Notes under the pieces: model-generated
Told to the model about the DNA's origin: nothing
The model's input: the letters and a program-made list of their open reading frames with translations, nothing else
Database searches by the model: none
Part shown: positions 1 through 7,264 of the stretch, in pieces
Layout: every line of letters starts with the position of its first letter
How positions within the stretch are numbered: the stretch's first letter is position 1
Position numbers and translations under genes: made by a program
Assembly (NCBI RefSeq): GCF_004000745.1
Contig: NZ_BILV01000059.1
Span: forward strand, 1 to 36,910
Length of the DNA stretch: 36,910 nucleotides
Direction: 5' to 3'
Source: Paenibacillus barengoltzii NBRC 101215
GTDB lineage: Bacteria > Bacillota > Bacilli > Paenibacillales > Paenibacillaceae

Positions 1-88
1 TATAACCCCTTGTTGCCAAACTGCGCCTAAAGGCGGCGCTAGCCTGCTCTTTTTTGTATTCCTGCGCTCTTCGACGTCCTATTTCATT

Positions 89-262
89 TCATAGGCCACT
101 AAGTCCACATTCAAATCGATCCGCATCGACGAATTTGGTGAAGCGCAAGCCTTCTAGGCTCAGGTTGAACCAAGTCATTGCACCGCGAAAACGATGTCTC
201 CATACGCTTGGCGTCAGCAGGATCTGACTGATCCCGCTTAACGATTCAACATTAACAAAGTC
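89..262 (-). pseudogene. Unidentified coding-like fragment (about 57 codons)
   Basis: On the minus strand an open frame runs between stops and reads DFVNVESLSGISQILL, followed by WRHRFRGAMTWFNLSLEG and RFTKFVDADRF. Composition and residue patterning look protein-like. There is no start codon with a ribosome binding site. The frame two bases over continues with a plausible tail (RIDLNVDLVAYEMK, then stop), so a small frameshift near 105-115 is possible. I do not recognise the family. It is probably the C-terminal remnant of a lost gene, but chance cannot be excluded at this length. Confidence 0.3.
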
Positions 263-265
263 CTA

Positions 266-295
266 TTGACATGATCATAATATAAATGAAATATA
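266..295 (+). promoter_or_regulatory. Promoter/operator candidate of the IclR regulator gene
   Basis: A perfect TTGACA (266-271) is followed by AT-rich sequence with weak -10 matches (AATATA at 290-295, 18-bp spacer). The stretch starting at TTGACAT matches the distal region upstream of the importer operon (8510 down to 8481) at 18 of its first 24 positions. The pattern is TTGACAT-ATC, then AA, TA and ATGA at the same offsets. Shared sequence at the regulator and its likely target suggests an operator for the IclR protein; that role is inferred. Confidence 0.45.
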
Positions 296-335
296 GTATT
301 GTAGCCATTTATTGTTTTTACAGGAGGCACCTATT

Positions 336-1124
336 GTGAGCCAAAAAAATCCTCGAATGATTCAATCCGTCCAGCGCGCCCTGGATATCATCAACTGCTT
401 TGATTCCCTGCACGTCCAACTGTCGCTAACGGAGATCAGTCAGAAGCTGAATCTGAACATCAGCACGGTACACGGCCTGATTAATACGTTAATCGCATAC
501 TCATATATCGATAAAAATCCGGACAATGGCAAATACAGACTGGGGCTGGAGTTTTTGCTCAAGGCGAATCTGGTATCACAGAGTCTGGATTTGAAGGAGA
601 TTGGACATCCTTATTTAACCGACCTGACAAAAAAATATCACGAAACCTCTCATTTATATATATACCAGCATGAGCAGATTTTTTGCGTGGATAAAGTCGA
701 ATCACCCAACAATTACTTCATCATCAGTTCCAGAGCCGGCCATAAGCTGCCCCTCCATGCTTCTGCCTCAGGGAAAGTGTTCCTGGCCTACATGTCCGAG
801 GCTGAACTTCAAAATTTCCTGAGCAATAACAAACTGACAGCGCTCACCGACCATACCATTACGGACAAAAAAAAGCTCCTCAGCAACCTGCAACAAATTC
901 GGGAGCAAGGCTTCGGAATTGAGAATGAAGAGATTGAAACAGGCGCTTACAGTATCGCCGCTCCGATCCGGGATGCCTCACACCGCATCGTCGGCACGAT
1001 CAGTGTAGTGGGCTCGATCACACGAATCAAGGGGCAGGAGAGCGAGATTCGAGCCGACCTGCTAGAAGCCGCAGCTGCGATCTCCGGCCAATTCGGGTAC
1101 CGTGTTCATTCTTTTACAGAATAA
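336..1124 (+). CDS. IclR-family transcriptional regulator
   Basis: A 262-residue regulator. The N-terminal winged helix-turn-helix spans about residues 5-70 (segment LSLTEISQKLNLNISTVHGL is the HTH core). The C-terminal IclR effector domain (about 80-255) carries the typical LPLHASASGKVFLAY stretch and a late IAAPIRD segment. The start chosen is GTG at 336 because AGGAGG (322-327) lies 8 nt upstream; an in-frame TTG at 312 lacks a ribosome binding site. IclR proteins bind a small ligand and repress or activate adjacent catabolic genes. The candidate target is the importer/hydrolase block on the opposite strand, because both upstream regions share a motif. That block begins 7 kb away, so the regulatory link is an inference. 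Confidence 0.9.
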   Translation: MSQKNPRMIQSVQRALDIINCFDSLHVQLSLTEISQKLNLNISTVHGLINTLIAYSYIDKNPDNGKYRLGLEFLLKANLVSQSLDLKEIGHPYLTDLTKKYHETSHLYIYQHEQIFCVDKVESPNNYFIISSRAGHKLPLHASASGKVFLAYMSEAELQNFLSNNKLTALTDHTITDKKKLLSNLQQIREQGFGIENEEIETGAYSIAAPIRDASHRIVGTISVVGSITRIKGQESEIRADLLEAAAAISGQFGYRVHSFTE

Positions 1125-1139
1125 ATAGCATACACGCGC

Positions 1140-1370
1140 AGAAGCAGTCCTTGCGATTTCTCGCATTCCGGATACATCAGCCAGAGACTCGGCGTCCGGA
1201 TTATAATTGGTGTTTGTGTTTATGTCATACGTATCGGTTTTGCCTACCGCGTCGGTAATACATTCAATTCCGGCGAAGCTGATCCCGTTCTGCTCCAGGA
1301 GCGCTTCATACTTGGCAATCAGCGGGCTGGATCCCTCGATTACCTCGAACTTCGTTCTTTCAGTCGCGCA
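1140..1370 (-). pseudogene. RimK-like ATP-grasp protein, C-terminal remnant
   Basis: Reading the minus strand from about 1367 down to 1140 gives FEVIEGSSPLIAKYEALLEQ, NGISFAGIECI, then TYDINTNTNYNPDAESLA and GMREIAR. The DxNTNTNYN segment followed by a GM-x-x-IA helix is characteristic of the end of the ATP-grasp domain in RimK-like ligases. A stop (TGA at 1380-1382) blocks the frame upstream, the whole N-terminal part is missing, and the tail runs on into unrelated sequence. It abuts the LysR remnant on the other strand, which marks a deletion or rearrangement junction near 1365-1370. Confidence 0.7.
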
Positions 1371-1585
1371 AGCAGTGCGTCATCTATGGCATGGGCATTG
1401 CGCTGATTCCTAAAATCGCCGTCAAGGATCAGCTTATTCAGCATGCACTATCCAGCTTCTCCGTTGCTCGGGGAGAGCTGCAGCCATTTTATTCACAGAT
1501 TGTATTATCCAAGAACAAACATATCACCGCACCGATCAACGATCTCACCTCGCTGCTGACGGTACATGAGTTTGCGGCCGGCTAA
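1370..1585 (+). pseudogene. LysR-family regulator, C-terminal remnant
   Basis: From about 1370 the frame reads KQCVIYGMGIALIPKIAVKD and runs to a stop at 1583-1585. This matches the last third of the LysR substrate-binding domain (K-x-C-V-x-x-G-x-GIA-x-LP), covering about 70 residues. The HTH and the first substrate-binding lobe are absent. No promoter or ribosome binding site precedes it, so it is not expected to be functional. It lies head against the RimK-like remnant. Confidence 0.75.
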
Positions 1586-1600
1586 AGGCGGTTAACATTG

Positions 1601-1636
1601 AAAAAGACCTTCCGGCCAGACTGGTCAAAAGGTCTT
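1601..1636 (-). terminator. Intrinsic terminator of the hydrolase operon
   Basis: AAGACCTT (1604-1611) pairs with AAGGTCTT (1629-1636). On the minus strand the stem is followed directly by a U run. It lies 24 bp past the stop of the amidohydrolase gene. Confidence 0.8.
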
Positions 1637-1659
1637 GATGGTACGGCAGAATAGAGAAT

Positions 1660-2892
1660 CTACTTCGCGAGAAGCAGCAAAGCATGATACAGCACCTCGG
1701 CTCCCAGCCCGCAATCCTCCTTGGAGCTCCACTCCTGCGGATGATGACTGATTCCATTCCGGGAACGCACAAAGATCATACCAAGCGGCCATAGGCCGCT
1801 AAACTGCATCCCGTCATGGCCGGCGCCGCTGACCAGCTCCGGCAGAGGGTCCGGCAGCCCGGCAAGCTTCCCGGCAGCAGCGATCGCTTCCTTTACCTCC
1901 GGAGAGCTCGGAGCCGGCGCGACTCTTTGCAGCAACTCAAGGGTGAGCTCCGTGCCATGCTTTCGGCACACTTCGCCCGCGTAATCCCGGATGCGGCCTT
2001 CCAGCATATCCCGCTCGGCCTCTTCCACGTCCCGCAAATCCAGCGAGAACTGTACTTGCCCCGGTATAACATTGACGCCTCCGGGCAGGGTCTGAATTTT
2101 GCCAATCGTGGCCACGGCATTCGGAAATTTCCGGGTCTCTGTATAGATGTAGCTCATGAGCTCTGTTGCCGACTGCAGCGGATCTCTGCGCAGGTTCATC
2201 GGCGTCGCGCCCGCGTGACCGGCCTGGCCTTTGATCGTGAACTGCTGCCACAACGGTCCGGCAATTCCGGTTACGAGGCCGACAGGCTGACCGATACTCT
2301 CCAGCACGACCCCCTGTTCAATATGAAGCTCGACGTATGCCTTGACCTGATCCGGCTCTCTGGCCGCCTCCTGCACCCGCTCAGGCGCCAGGCCGGCCGA
2401 CCTCATCGCCTCGGCAATCGTAATGCCGTCCGCATCCGCATGTCTCAAATTTTCGGGACGCAGGGTGCCGGCGACAGCGCGGCTGCCGATCATGCCGAAC
2501 CCGAATCGGGAGCCTTCCTCATCGGTGAAGGCGATCACCTCAATCGGATGTGCGGTAGCGATGCCCTGCTCCTGCATCGTCTGAAGCGCCTCTATGGCGG
2601 CCAGCACGCCCAAAGGACCGTCAAACTTGCCCCCGGACGGCACCGTATCGATATGTGATCCTGTCAGCACAACAGGCGCTGCCGGGTCGCTTCCTTCCCG
2701 CCGTCCGATCAGATTGCCTGCCGCATCCTCGCGCACGGCAAGGCCCGCTTCCTTCATATAGCGTGCAACCTGTTCCTTGGCCTCACGCTCCTCGGCGGTA
2801 AACGAAAAGCGGGTGACTCCCCCGCTCTCCTGCGCGCCGATCTCGCCAAGCTCCATCAGCCGCTTCCACAGGCGTCCGGCATTAATGATCAT
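1660..2892 (-). CDS. M20-family N-carbamoyl-L-amino acid amidohydrolase (AtcC/AmaB/AllC type)
   Basis: A 410-residue zinc-dependent hydrolase of the hydantoinase/carbamoylase branch of peptidase family M20. Visible ligands and catalytic residues are GSHIDT (H80, D82), FDG (D91), DEEG (E125/E126), ELHIEQG (H190), GHAGATPM (H226), GAGHDGM (H359, D360) and the terminal SHHPQEW (H383/H384). The family removes a carbamoyl or ureido group from N-carbamoyl amino acids or allantoate. ATG at 2892 has GGAGG 8 nt upstream and overlaps the end of the preceding gene by 11 bp, indicating translational coupling. That partner is an ATC-hydrolase-family protein, so N-carbamoyl-L-cysteine is the favoured substrate by inference. 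Allantoate or another N-carbamoyl amino acid remains possible. Confidence 0.85.
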   Translation of the reverse strand: MIINAGRLWKRLMELGEIGAQESGGVTRFSFTAEEREAKEQVARYMKEAGLAVREDAAGNLIGRREGSDPAAPVVLTGSHIDTVPSGGKFDGPLGVLAAIEALQTMQEQGIATAHPIEVIAFTDEEGSRFGFGMIGSRAVAGTLRPENLRHADADGITIAEAMRSAGLAPERVQEAAREPDQVKAYVELHIEQGVVLESIGQPVGLVTGIAGPLWQQFTIKGQAGHAGATPMNLRRDPLQSATELMSYIYTETRKFPNAVATIGKIQTLPGGVNVIPGQVQFSLDLRDVEEAERDMLEGRIRDYAGEVCRKHGTELTLELLQRVAPAPSSPEVKEAIAAAGKLAGLPDPLPELVSGAGHDGMQFSGLWPLGMIFVRSRNGISHHPQEWSSKEDCGLGAEVLYHALLLLAK

Positions 2893-3457
2893 CGCCCTCG
2901 CCTCCGGCCTTTTCCTTCTTATCGGCGTCTGTATTGTTCTCGTTGTCTGCTTCATTCATTTTAAATCTGAAATGGCAGTTCCCGTCCTTGAGCAAATATT
3001 TATCATGCTCCACTTCAAAGTTCGGATTGTACCCTCTCGCAATGGCCGGATCGATCATTTGACAGTACAGAATGCCGTACTCCTCCATGCCGTCCTTCTT
3101 CCACTGGTCGCCAAACGCGCAGCGGGTAAAGTTCTGCTCGATCTCTAGCGGATGATACTCTGTGACATATTCAAACAGATCGCTGCGCCCCATATCGTAG
3201 TTCGGCAGGTAACTGTGAATGTCGTTGGGCTGTCCAGCCGCAGCTGCACGCCGGGCGATATCTCTGCCCCGCTCCTCACCGAATGTGCGAACCCCTTCGC
3301 GAATGGCGTCTTTGCCCTCTTCGCCGAAGCGGTCAACAACCGCCTTCGAGAGATGAGCAAACAGTTTCGCCATAATAGTATACGGATCTACCGGCTCCAG
3401 ACTTTCATCATGATCAATTGTCGTATTGGATTGCTTGTCTGTCGATTGTTGTCCCAT
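2882..3457 (-). CDS. L-2-amino-thiazoline-4-carboxylic acid hydrolase family protein
   Basis: A 191-residue soluble protein. The core (about residues 35-160) holds FGEEGKDAIREGVRTFGEERG, NYDMGRSDLFEY, TRCAFGDQWKKDGMEEYG and LYCQMIDPAIARGYNPNFEV. The helix followed by the TRC-x-F and LYC-x-x-D-x-A-x-x-x-G-x-NP pattern fits the ATC hydrolase family, recalled from family knowledge and not searched. The characterised Pseudomonas enzyme opens the thiazoline ring of L-ATC to give N-carbamoyl-L-cysteine. The C-terminal 30 residues are charged and low complexity. GGGAGG lies 8 nt before the ATG. The gene overlaps the amidohydrolase gene, which would complete the pathway to L-cysteine. The actual substrate is unproven; members of this family are often annotated without experimental support. 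Confidence 0.75.
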   Translation of the reverse strand: MGQQSTDKQSNTTIDHDESLEPVDPYTIMAKLFAHLSKAVVDRFGEEGKDAIREGVRTFGEERGRDIARRAAAAGQPNDIHSYLPNYDMGRSDLFEYVTEYHPLEIEQNFTRCAFGDQWKKDGMEEYGILYCQMIDPAIARGYNPNFEVEHDKYLLKDGNCHFRFKMNEADNENNTDADKKEKAGGEGDDH

Positions 3458-3583
3458 TATGAATACCTCCCAGGTTCAAAAGTGTGTCGGTGTCTCTACC
3501 TTCTACCTTAGCCTTAGCACCATTATCCCTTATGATCAGGTTGCAGGCCAAGCTCTGTCTTTTCACTTCTCCTGGCGCCCCTG

Positions 3584-3623
3584 TCTTTGATACTCGTGTC
3601 TCATCTTTGATTCTCGTGTCTCA
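3584..3623. repeat. 20-bp tandem duplication upstream of the ATC hydrolase gene
   Basis: TCTTTGATACTCGTGTCTCA (3584-3603) is repeated immediately at 3604-3623 with a single A-to-T change. Unit length is about two helical turns, so a protein bound to each copy would sit on the same DNA face. It lies 127 bp upstream of the ATC hydrolase start. Confidence 0.85.
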
Positions 3624-3794
3624 TTCCCGGCGCGCCATTGATCTCGCATCTTGGAGAGCTGCTTCCATATGCAAAGAAATGTCCTTCTTCCGAGTTTGTC
3701 GGTCTCCTTGTTGCCTGATCAAACGGGATATTGTGCAAAGCATACAGCAATAGCGAGTATTTATGTCCTACAAAGGCTCAAGCTGACTTAGGTG

Positions 3795-3823
3795 CTGATA
3801 AAAGTTAAGTTATATAGTTGCAA
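3795..3823 (-). promoter_or_regulatory. Promoter candidate for the ATC hydrolase/amidohydrolase pair
   Basis: On the minus strand TTGCAA (3818-3823), a 17-bp spacer and TATCAG (3795-3800). The -35 hexamer is the same as that of the importer promoter. The distance to the first start codon is about 340 bp, implying a long leader that includes the 20-bp tandem repeat. Confidence 0.4.
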
Positions 3824-3825
3824 GC

Positions 3826-4539
3826 TTAATGTTTTGTCGTCCCCAAGTACACAGATTTGACAACGTTGTTGTTTCTCAAGTCCGCCGCTGCGCCATGCAC
3901 GACGATCCGGCCCGTCTCCATCACATAGCCCCGATGAGCCGTTGCCAGCGCCATGCGGGCATTCTGCTCTACCAACAGGACGGACACGCCCTCTTCGTTA
4001 ATTTGCCGGATGGCGGCAAAAATCTCCTTCACGATCAGGGGAGCCAGTCCCATGGACGGCTCATCCAGCAGCAGCAGCTTCGGTCTGGCCATCAATGCGC
4101 GGGCAATCGCCAGCATCTGCTGCTCGCCGCCGCTCATCGTTCCGGCCAGCTGCTTCTGCCGTTCCTCCAGCCGCGGAAACAGCCCGTACATTTTTTGAAT
4201 ATCGGCGGCAATCTCGGCCTTGTCGCGCCGAACATAAGCGCCAAGCCGCAAATTCTCCAGCACGGTCAGATCGGGAAACACGCCGCGCCCCTCGGGAACC
4301 TGGGAAATGCCCAGCTCCACAATGCGATGGGGCTCCAGCTTGGTGATGTCCCGTCCTTCAAACCGGATGCTTCCCTCCGCACGTTTGATCAAGCCGGAAA
4401 TGCTGCGCAGCGTCGTTGTTTTGCCGGAACCGTTCGTTCCAATCAGCGCCACAATTTCTCCGCTGAATATATCCAGATTCAGCTGCTTCACCGCCTGAAT
4501 GACGCCATAATTCACCTGCAATCCCTGGATTTCCAGCAT
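3826..4539 (-). CDS. Branched-chain-type ABC importer, ATP-binding protein LivF
   Basis: A 237-residue ABC ATPase from the ATG at 4539. Motifs: Walker A GTNGSGKTT, signature TMSGGEQQMLAIARAL, Walker B KLLLLDEPSMGLAP, and the H-loop replaced by VEQNA, the LivF hallmark. The start MLEIQGL has AAGGGA upstream and matches LivF family N termini. An in-frame ATG at 4578 overlaps the livG stop and would add 13 residues ([13 protein letters not shown]); it also has a GGGAGG upstream, so the start is not settled. It pairs with LivG on the cytoplasmic face of the LivHM permease. Confidence 0.93.
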   Translation of the reverse strand: MLEIQGLQVNYGVIQAVKQLNLDIFSGEIVALIGTNGSGKTTTLRSISGLIKRAEGSIRFEGRDITKLEPHRIVELGISQVPEGRGVFPDLTVLENLRLGAYVRRDKAEIAADIQKMYGLFPRLEERQKQLAGTMSGGEQQMLAIARALMARPKLLLLDEPSMGLAPLIVKEIFAAIRQINEEGVSVLLVEQNARMALATAHRGYVMETGRIVVHGAAADLRNNNVVKSVYLGTTKH

Positions 4540-4574
4540 CTTTAGTCCCTTCTGGCCGGCATGTTGTCTCTCCG

Positions 4575-5357
4575 TCATCGTTCCTCGACCTCCCCGCCCA
4601 GATATGCCTCGATAACATTCGGGTCGTTCTGAATCTGCGACGGACTTCCCTCCGCAATCTTCACCCCATAATTCAGGACAACGATGCGATCGGAAATGTC
4701 CATCACCAGGCCCATGTCATGCTCAATCAGTATAATCTCGATGCTGTACTGGCTGGACAGACGCTTGATTTTCTGAATCAGCTCGGCCTTCTCGACAGCG
4801 TTCATTCCGGCCGCCGGCTCATCCAGCAGCAGCACCTCGCAGCCAGTCGCGAGCGCGCGGGCGATTTCAAGCAGTCGCTGCTCACCGTATGGCAGACCGC
4901 CTGCGAGTATATCCAGCTTGTGCTCCAGACCGACGATGGCCAGCTTCTCCACACAGTCCTGCACAATCGCCTCACGTCTGCGCTGGAGTGCCGCCCGGGA
5001 TTTGAAAATGGCCGAGAACATCCCTTCTTTATTACACTCGGCATGGGCAACCAGCACGTTCTCCAGCACCGTCATGTTCTTGATCAGTCTCGTATTCTGA
5101 AAAGTTCTTGCCAGACCGAGCTCTACTCTCCGGTAGGGCTTGAGCTTGTTAATCACGGCATCCTTGTAGCGAATCGTGCCAGAGGTCGGGCGATAGATGC
5201 CCGTAAGCAGATTGAACAGGGTCGTTTTTCCCGCCCCGTTCGGGCCGATAATCGATAAAATCTCGCCGCGGCGTACCTCCAGGTTAATGTCGCTCAAAGC
5301 CGTCAGGCCTCCGAAATTCACCGACACGTTGTTCAGTTCGAGTACCTTCTCCATCAT
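4575..5357 (-). CDS. Branched-chain-type ABC importer, ATP-binding protein LivG
   Basis: A 260-residue ABC ATPase with Walker [13 protein letters not shown], signature [16 protein letters not shown], Walker [14 protein letters not shown] and [23 protein letters not shown], which follows Walker A in this subfamily, is intact. The ATG overlaps the livM stop (ATGA), indicating translational coupling. Substrate specificity is set by the binding protein, not by this subunit. The liv name reflects the family; the cargo may be an amide or cyclic amino acid, given the downstream hydrolases. Confidence 0.93.
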   Translation of the reverse strand: MMEKVLELNNVSVNFGGLTALSDINLEVRRGEILSIIGPNGAGKTTLFNLLTGIYRPTSGTIRYKDAVINKLKPYRRVELGLARTFQNTRLIKNMTVLENVLVAHAECNKEGMFSAIFKSRAALQRRREAIVQDCVEKLAIVGLEHKLDILAGGLPYGEQRLLEIARALATGCEVLLLDEPAAGMNAVEKAELIQKIKRLSSQYSIEIILIEHDMGLVMDISDRIVVLNYGVKIAEGSPSQIQNDPNVIEAYLGGEVEER

Positions 5358-6313
5358 TTGTTCCCAACCTTCTTCACGTTTCCGTAAAAGTTACGTTTCC
5401 GGTATTGCTCGCCCCAGAATCCCGAAGGCTTGAATATCATCATTAGCACGATGGCCAGGCCAAGCAGAATCATTCGATAATCGCTCACATATCTCAAGAT
5501 TTCGGGTGCCGCCACCAGAATGACCGCACCAAGCACAGAGCCCGGCAGACTTGCAGCTCCCCCTAATATGACCATCGCAAGGATATTCACAGAATCCAAA
5601 TACCGGAATGCATCTGGACTGACATACGAAATATAGGTCGCCCAAAATGCACCGGCGGCACCGGCGAAAAATCCCCCGACGGTAAAGGCCAGCAGCTTGT
5701 AATAATTCGGACGGATGCCGACCGATTGAGCCAGCGTTTCATCTTCGCGTACCGTCAGCAGGCTGAGGCCGACGCCCGAATGCACCAGTCTATGGATGAC
5801 AACATAAGTGATCAGCACCAGCAGCAGAATCAAGTAGTAAAACTCCAGCTTGTCCCTGAACACAAAGCCGAAGAGCGAAGGCGCCGGAATGCCCGGCAGG
5901 CCCATCGGGCCACGGGTCAGATCGACCCAGCCGACAAAAATAAGCCGGACAATTTCTCCGAAGCCGAGGGTCACGATCCCTAAATAGTCCCCCCGCAGCC
6001 GGATGACAGGACTGCCAAGCAAGAAGCCGAACAGCCCGGCAATGGCAGCCGAGGCGGGAAGCGCGATCCAGAAGGACAGATGGAAATGCAGCATCAGCAG
6101 CGCAGCGGCATACGCGCCGATCCCGTAGAAGGCCGCATGCCCAAGCGCAAACTGCCCCGCATACCCGATAATGACGTTAAGGCTCAAGGACAGCATGGAA
6201 AAAATACCGATCATAATGACAACATGCAGCAAATAATCATTGACCAGCTGAAGCACAATCGGAAGGACAATGGCCAGCACAGCCGCGGCGGCCATGGCCG
6301 CTTTCTTGTTCAT
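5354..6313 (-). CDS. Branched-chain-type ABC importer, permease LivM
   Basis: An integral membrane permease of about 319 residues with multiple hydrophobic segments. The family motif [19 protein letters not shown] lies near residues 50-70, and the cytoplasmic coupling region [21 protein letters not shown] near 110-130. The ATG at 6313 follows AGGTGAT at good spacing; a GTG at 6322 lies directly after the livH stop but has no usable ribosome binding site. It forms the transmembrane channel with LivH. Confidence 0.92.
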   Translation of the reverse strand: MNKKAAMAAAAVLAIVLPIVLQLVNDYLLHVVIMIGIFSMLSLSLNVIIGYAGQFALGHAAFYGIGAYAAALLMLHFHLSFWIALPASAAIAGLFGFLLGSPVIRLRGDYLGIVTLGFGEIVRLIFVGWVDLTRGPMGLPGIPAPSLFGFVFRDKLEFYYLILLLVLITYVVIHRLVHSGVGLSLLTVREDETLAQSVGIRPNYYKLLAFTVGGFFAGAAGAFWATYISYVSPDAFRYLDSVNILAMVILGGAASLPGSVLGAVILVAAPEILRYVSDYRMILLGLAIVLMMIFKPSGFWGEQYRKRNFYGNVKKVGNK

Positions 6314-6322
6314 ACCTATCAC

Positions 6323-7195
6323 CTATACCTTGTTGATCTCTTTGCTGCCAAGGATGCCCGAAGGTCTGATCAGCAGTACAATGATCAAAATTGAAAATGA
6401 GATAACGCTCTTGTATTGGGTCGAAATATAAGCGCCGCCGAGCGTTTCGACGAGACCAAGCAGCACGCCGCCCAGCATCGCGCCCGGGATGTTTCCGATT
6501 CCTCCGAGTACCGCAGCCGTAAATGCGTTAATTCCTGCCATATACCCCATCGTCGGATAAACCGCGTTGTAATAAATGCCGACCATAATGCCGGCGCATG
6601 CTGCCAGCGAAGAGCCGATGGCGAAGGCAAGGCTGATCATCCGGTTCGTATTGATCCCCATCAGTGCGGCGTTGGTCAAGCTCATCGAGGTCGCCCGCAT
6701 CGCCGTCCCTGTTTTGGTCCGGGTTACGAACAGTTGCAGACCCAGCATCAGCAAGATGGACAGCAGCAATATCAAAATTTGGATTTCAGAGAATGTGATG
6801 CTTCCGAATGTGTAAGTCCGGCTGCCAAAAGCGGTCGGGAAAGGATGCATCTCCGTCCCCCACAATTTCTGCGCCAGGCTGACCAGGAGCGTGGACACAC
6901 CGAGAGCGCTGATCAGCGGCACGATCCGGTCCGCCAGACGCAGCGGCCGGTAGGCGAGCCGCTCGATAAGCATGCCAATTCCCGCCGTAACGGCAGCGGA
7001 TAATAAGAAAGCGAGATATAAAGGAAGCTGAAATTCCTGCATAAAAAAGAGTCCCAGAAAACTGCCGATCATAAAGATGTCGCCATGCGCAAAGTTAACG
7101 ATTTTCAGTATGCCGTACACCATCGTATATCCGAGTGCGATCAAGGCATAAATGACACCGATGGTCAGCCCGTTGGTCAATTGCTGGAGGAACAT
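6323..7195 (-). CDS. Branched-chain-type ABC importer, permease LivH
   Basis: A permease of about 290 residues. The N terminus LTNGLTIGVIYALIALGYTMVYG and following KIVNFAHGDIFMIGSFLG are the LivH signature. Several further membrane segments follow, with AVLGGIGNIPGAMLGG near residue 230. ATG at 7195 has GGGG 8 nt upstream; the upstream in-frame GTG (7204) overlaps that site. It sits directly before livM and 60 bp after the binding protein gene, separated from it by a hairpin. Confidence 0.92.
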   Translation of the reverse strand: MFLQQLTNGLTIGVIYALIALGYTMVYGILKIVNFAHGDIFMIGSFLGLFFMQEFQLPLYLAFLLSAAVTAGIGMLIERLAYRPLRLADRIVPLISALGVSTLLVSLAQKLWGTEMHPFPTAFGSRTYTFGSITFSEIQILILLLSILLMLGLQLFVTRTKTGTAMRATSMSLTNAALMGINTNRMISLAFAIGSSLAACAGIMVGIYYNAVYPTMGYMAGINAFTAAVLGGIGNIPGAMLGGVLLGLVETLGGAYISTQYKSVISFSILIIVLLIRPSGILGSKEINKV

Positions 7196-7218
7196 GCGTA
7201 ACACCCCTTCAAAGCCGA

Positions 7219-7246
7219 GGAACAGGAAAACGAGCTTTCCTGTTCC
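7219..7246 (-). promoter_or_regulatory. Intercistronic hairpin between binding protein and permease genes
   Basis: A perfect 11-bp stem (7219-7229 with 7236-7246) with a 6-nt loop lies between the binding-protein stop and livH. There is no U run on the minus strand, so it is more likely a 3'-end stabiliser or partial attenuator than a full terminator. Such a structure would let the binding protein be made in excess over the membrane subunits, as is common for ABC importers. Confidence 0.6.
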
Positions 7247-7264
7247 AGGTTCACGTAATGACTA

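Larger units (their letters stand above)
1..335. other. Upstream region of the IclR regulator, mostly without intact genes
   Basis: No complete gene is visible. It holds an unidentified coding-like fragment on the minus strand (89-262), a short sequence at 14-32 that recurs with three mismatches at 30541-30559, and the iclR promoter/operator region (266-295). The AGGAGG ribosome binding site at 322-327 belongs to the next gene. Confidence 0.5.
3458..3825. other. 368-bp gap inside the importer/hydrolase block
   Basis: No gene is supported in either strand. It contains a candidate minus-strand promoter (3795-3823) at the end of livF, a 20-bp tandem repeat (3584-3623) and the ribosome binding site of the ATC hydrolase gene. 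The hydrolase pair therefore probably has its own promoter and control, separate from the transporter genes. Confidence 0.6.

Noticed and set aside
1816..2658. 280-codon plus-strand open frame
   Set aside because: It is the complement of the amidohydrolase gene, has no family features and no ribosome binding site.
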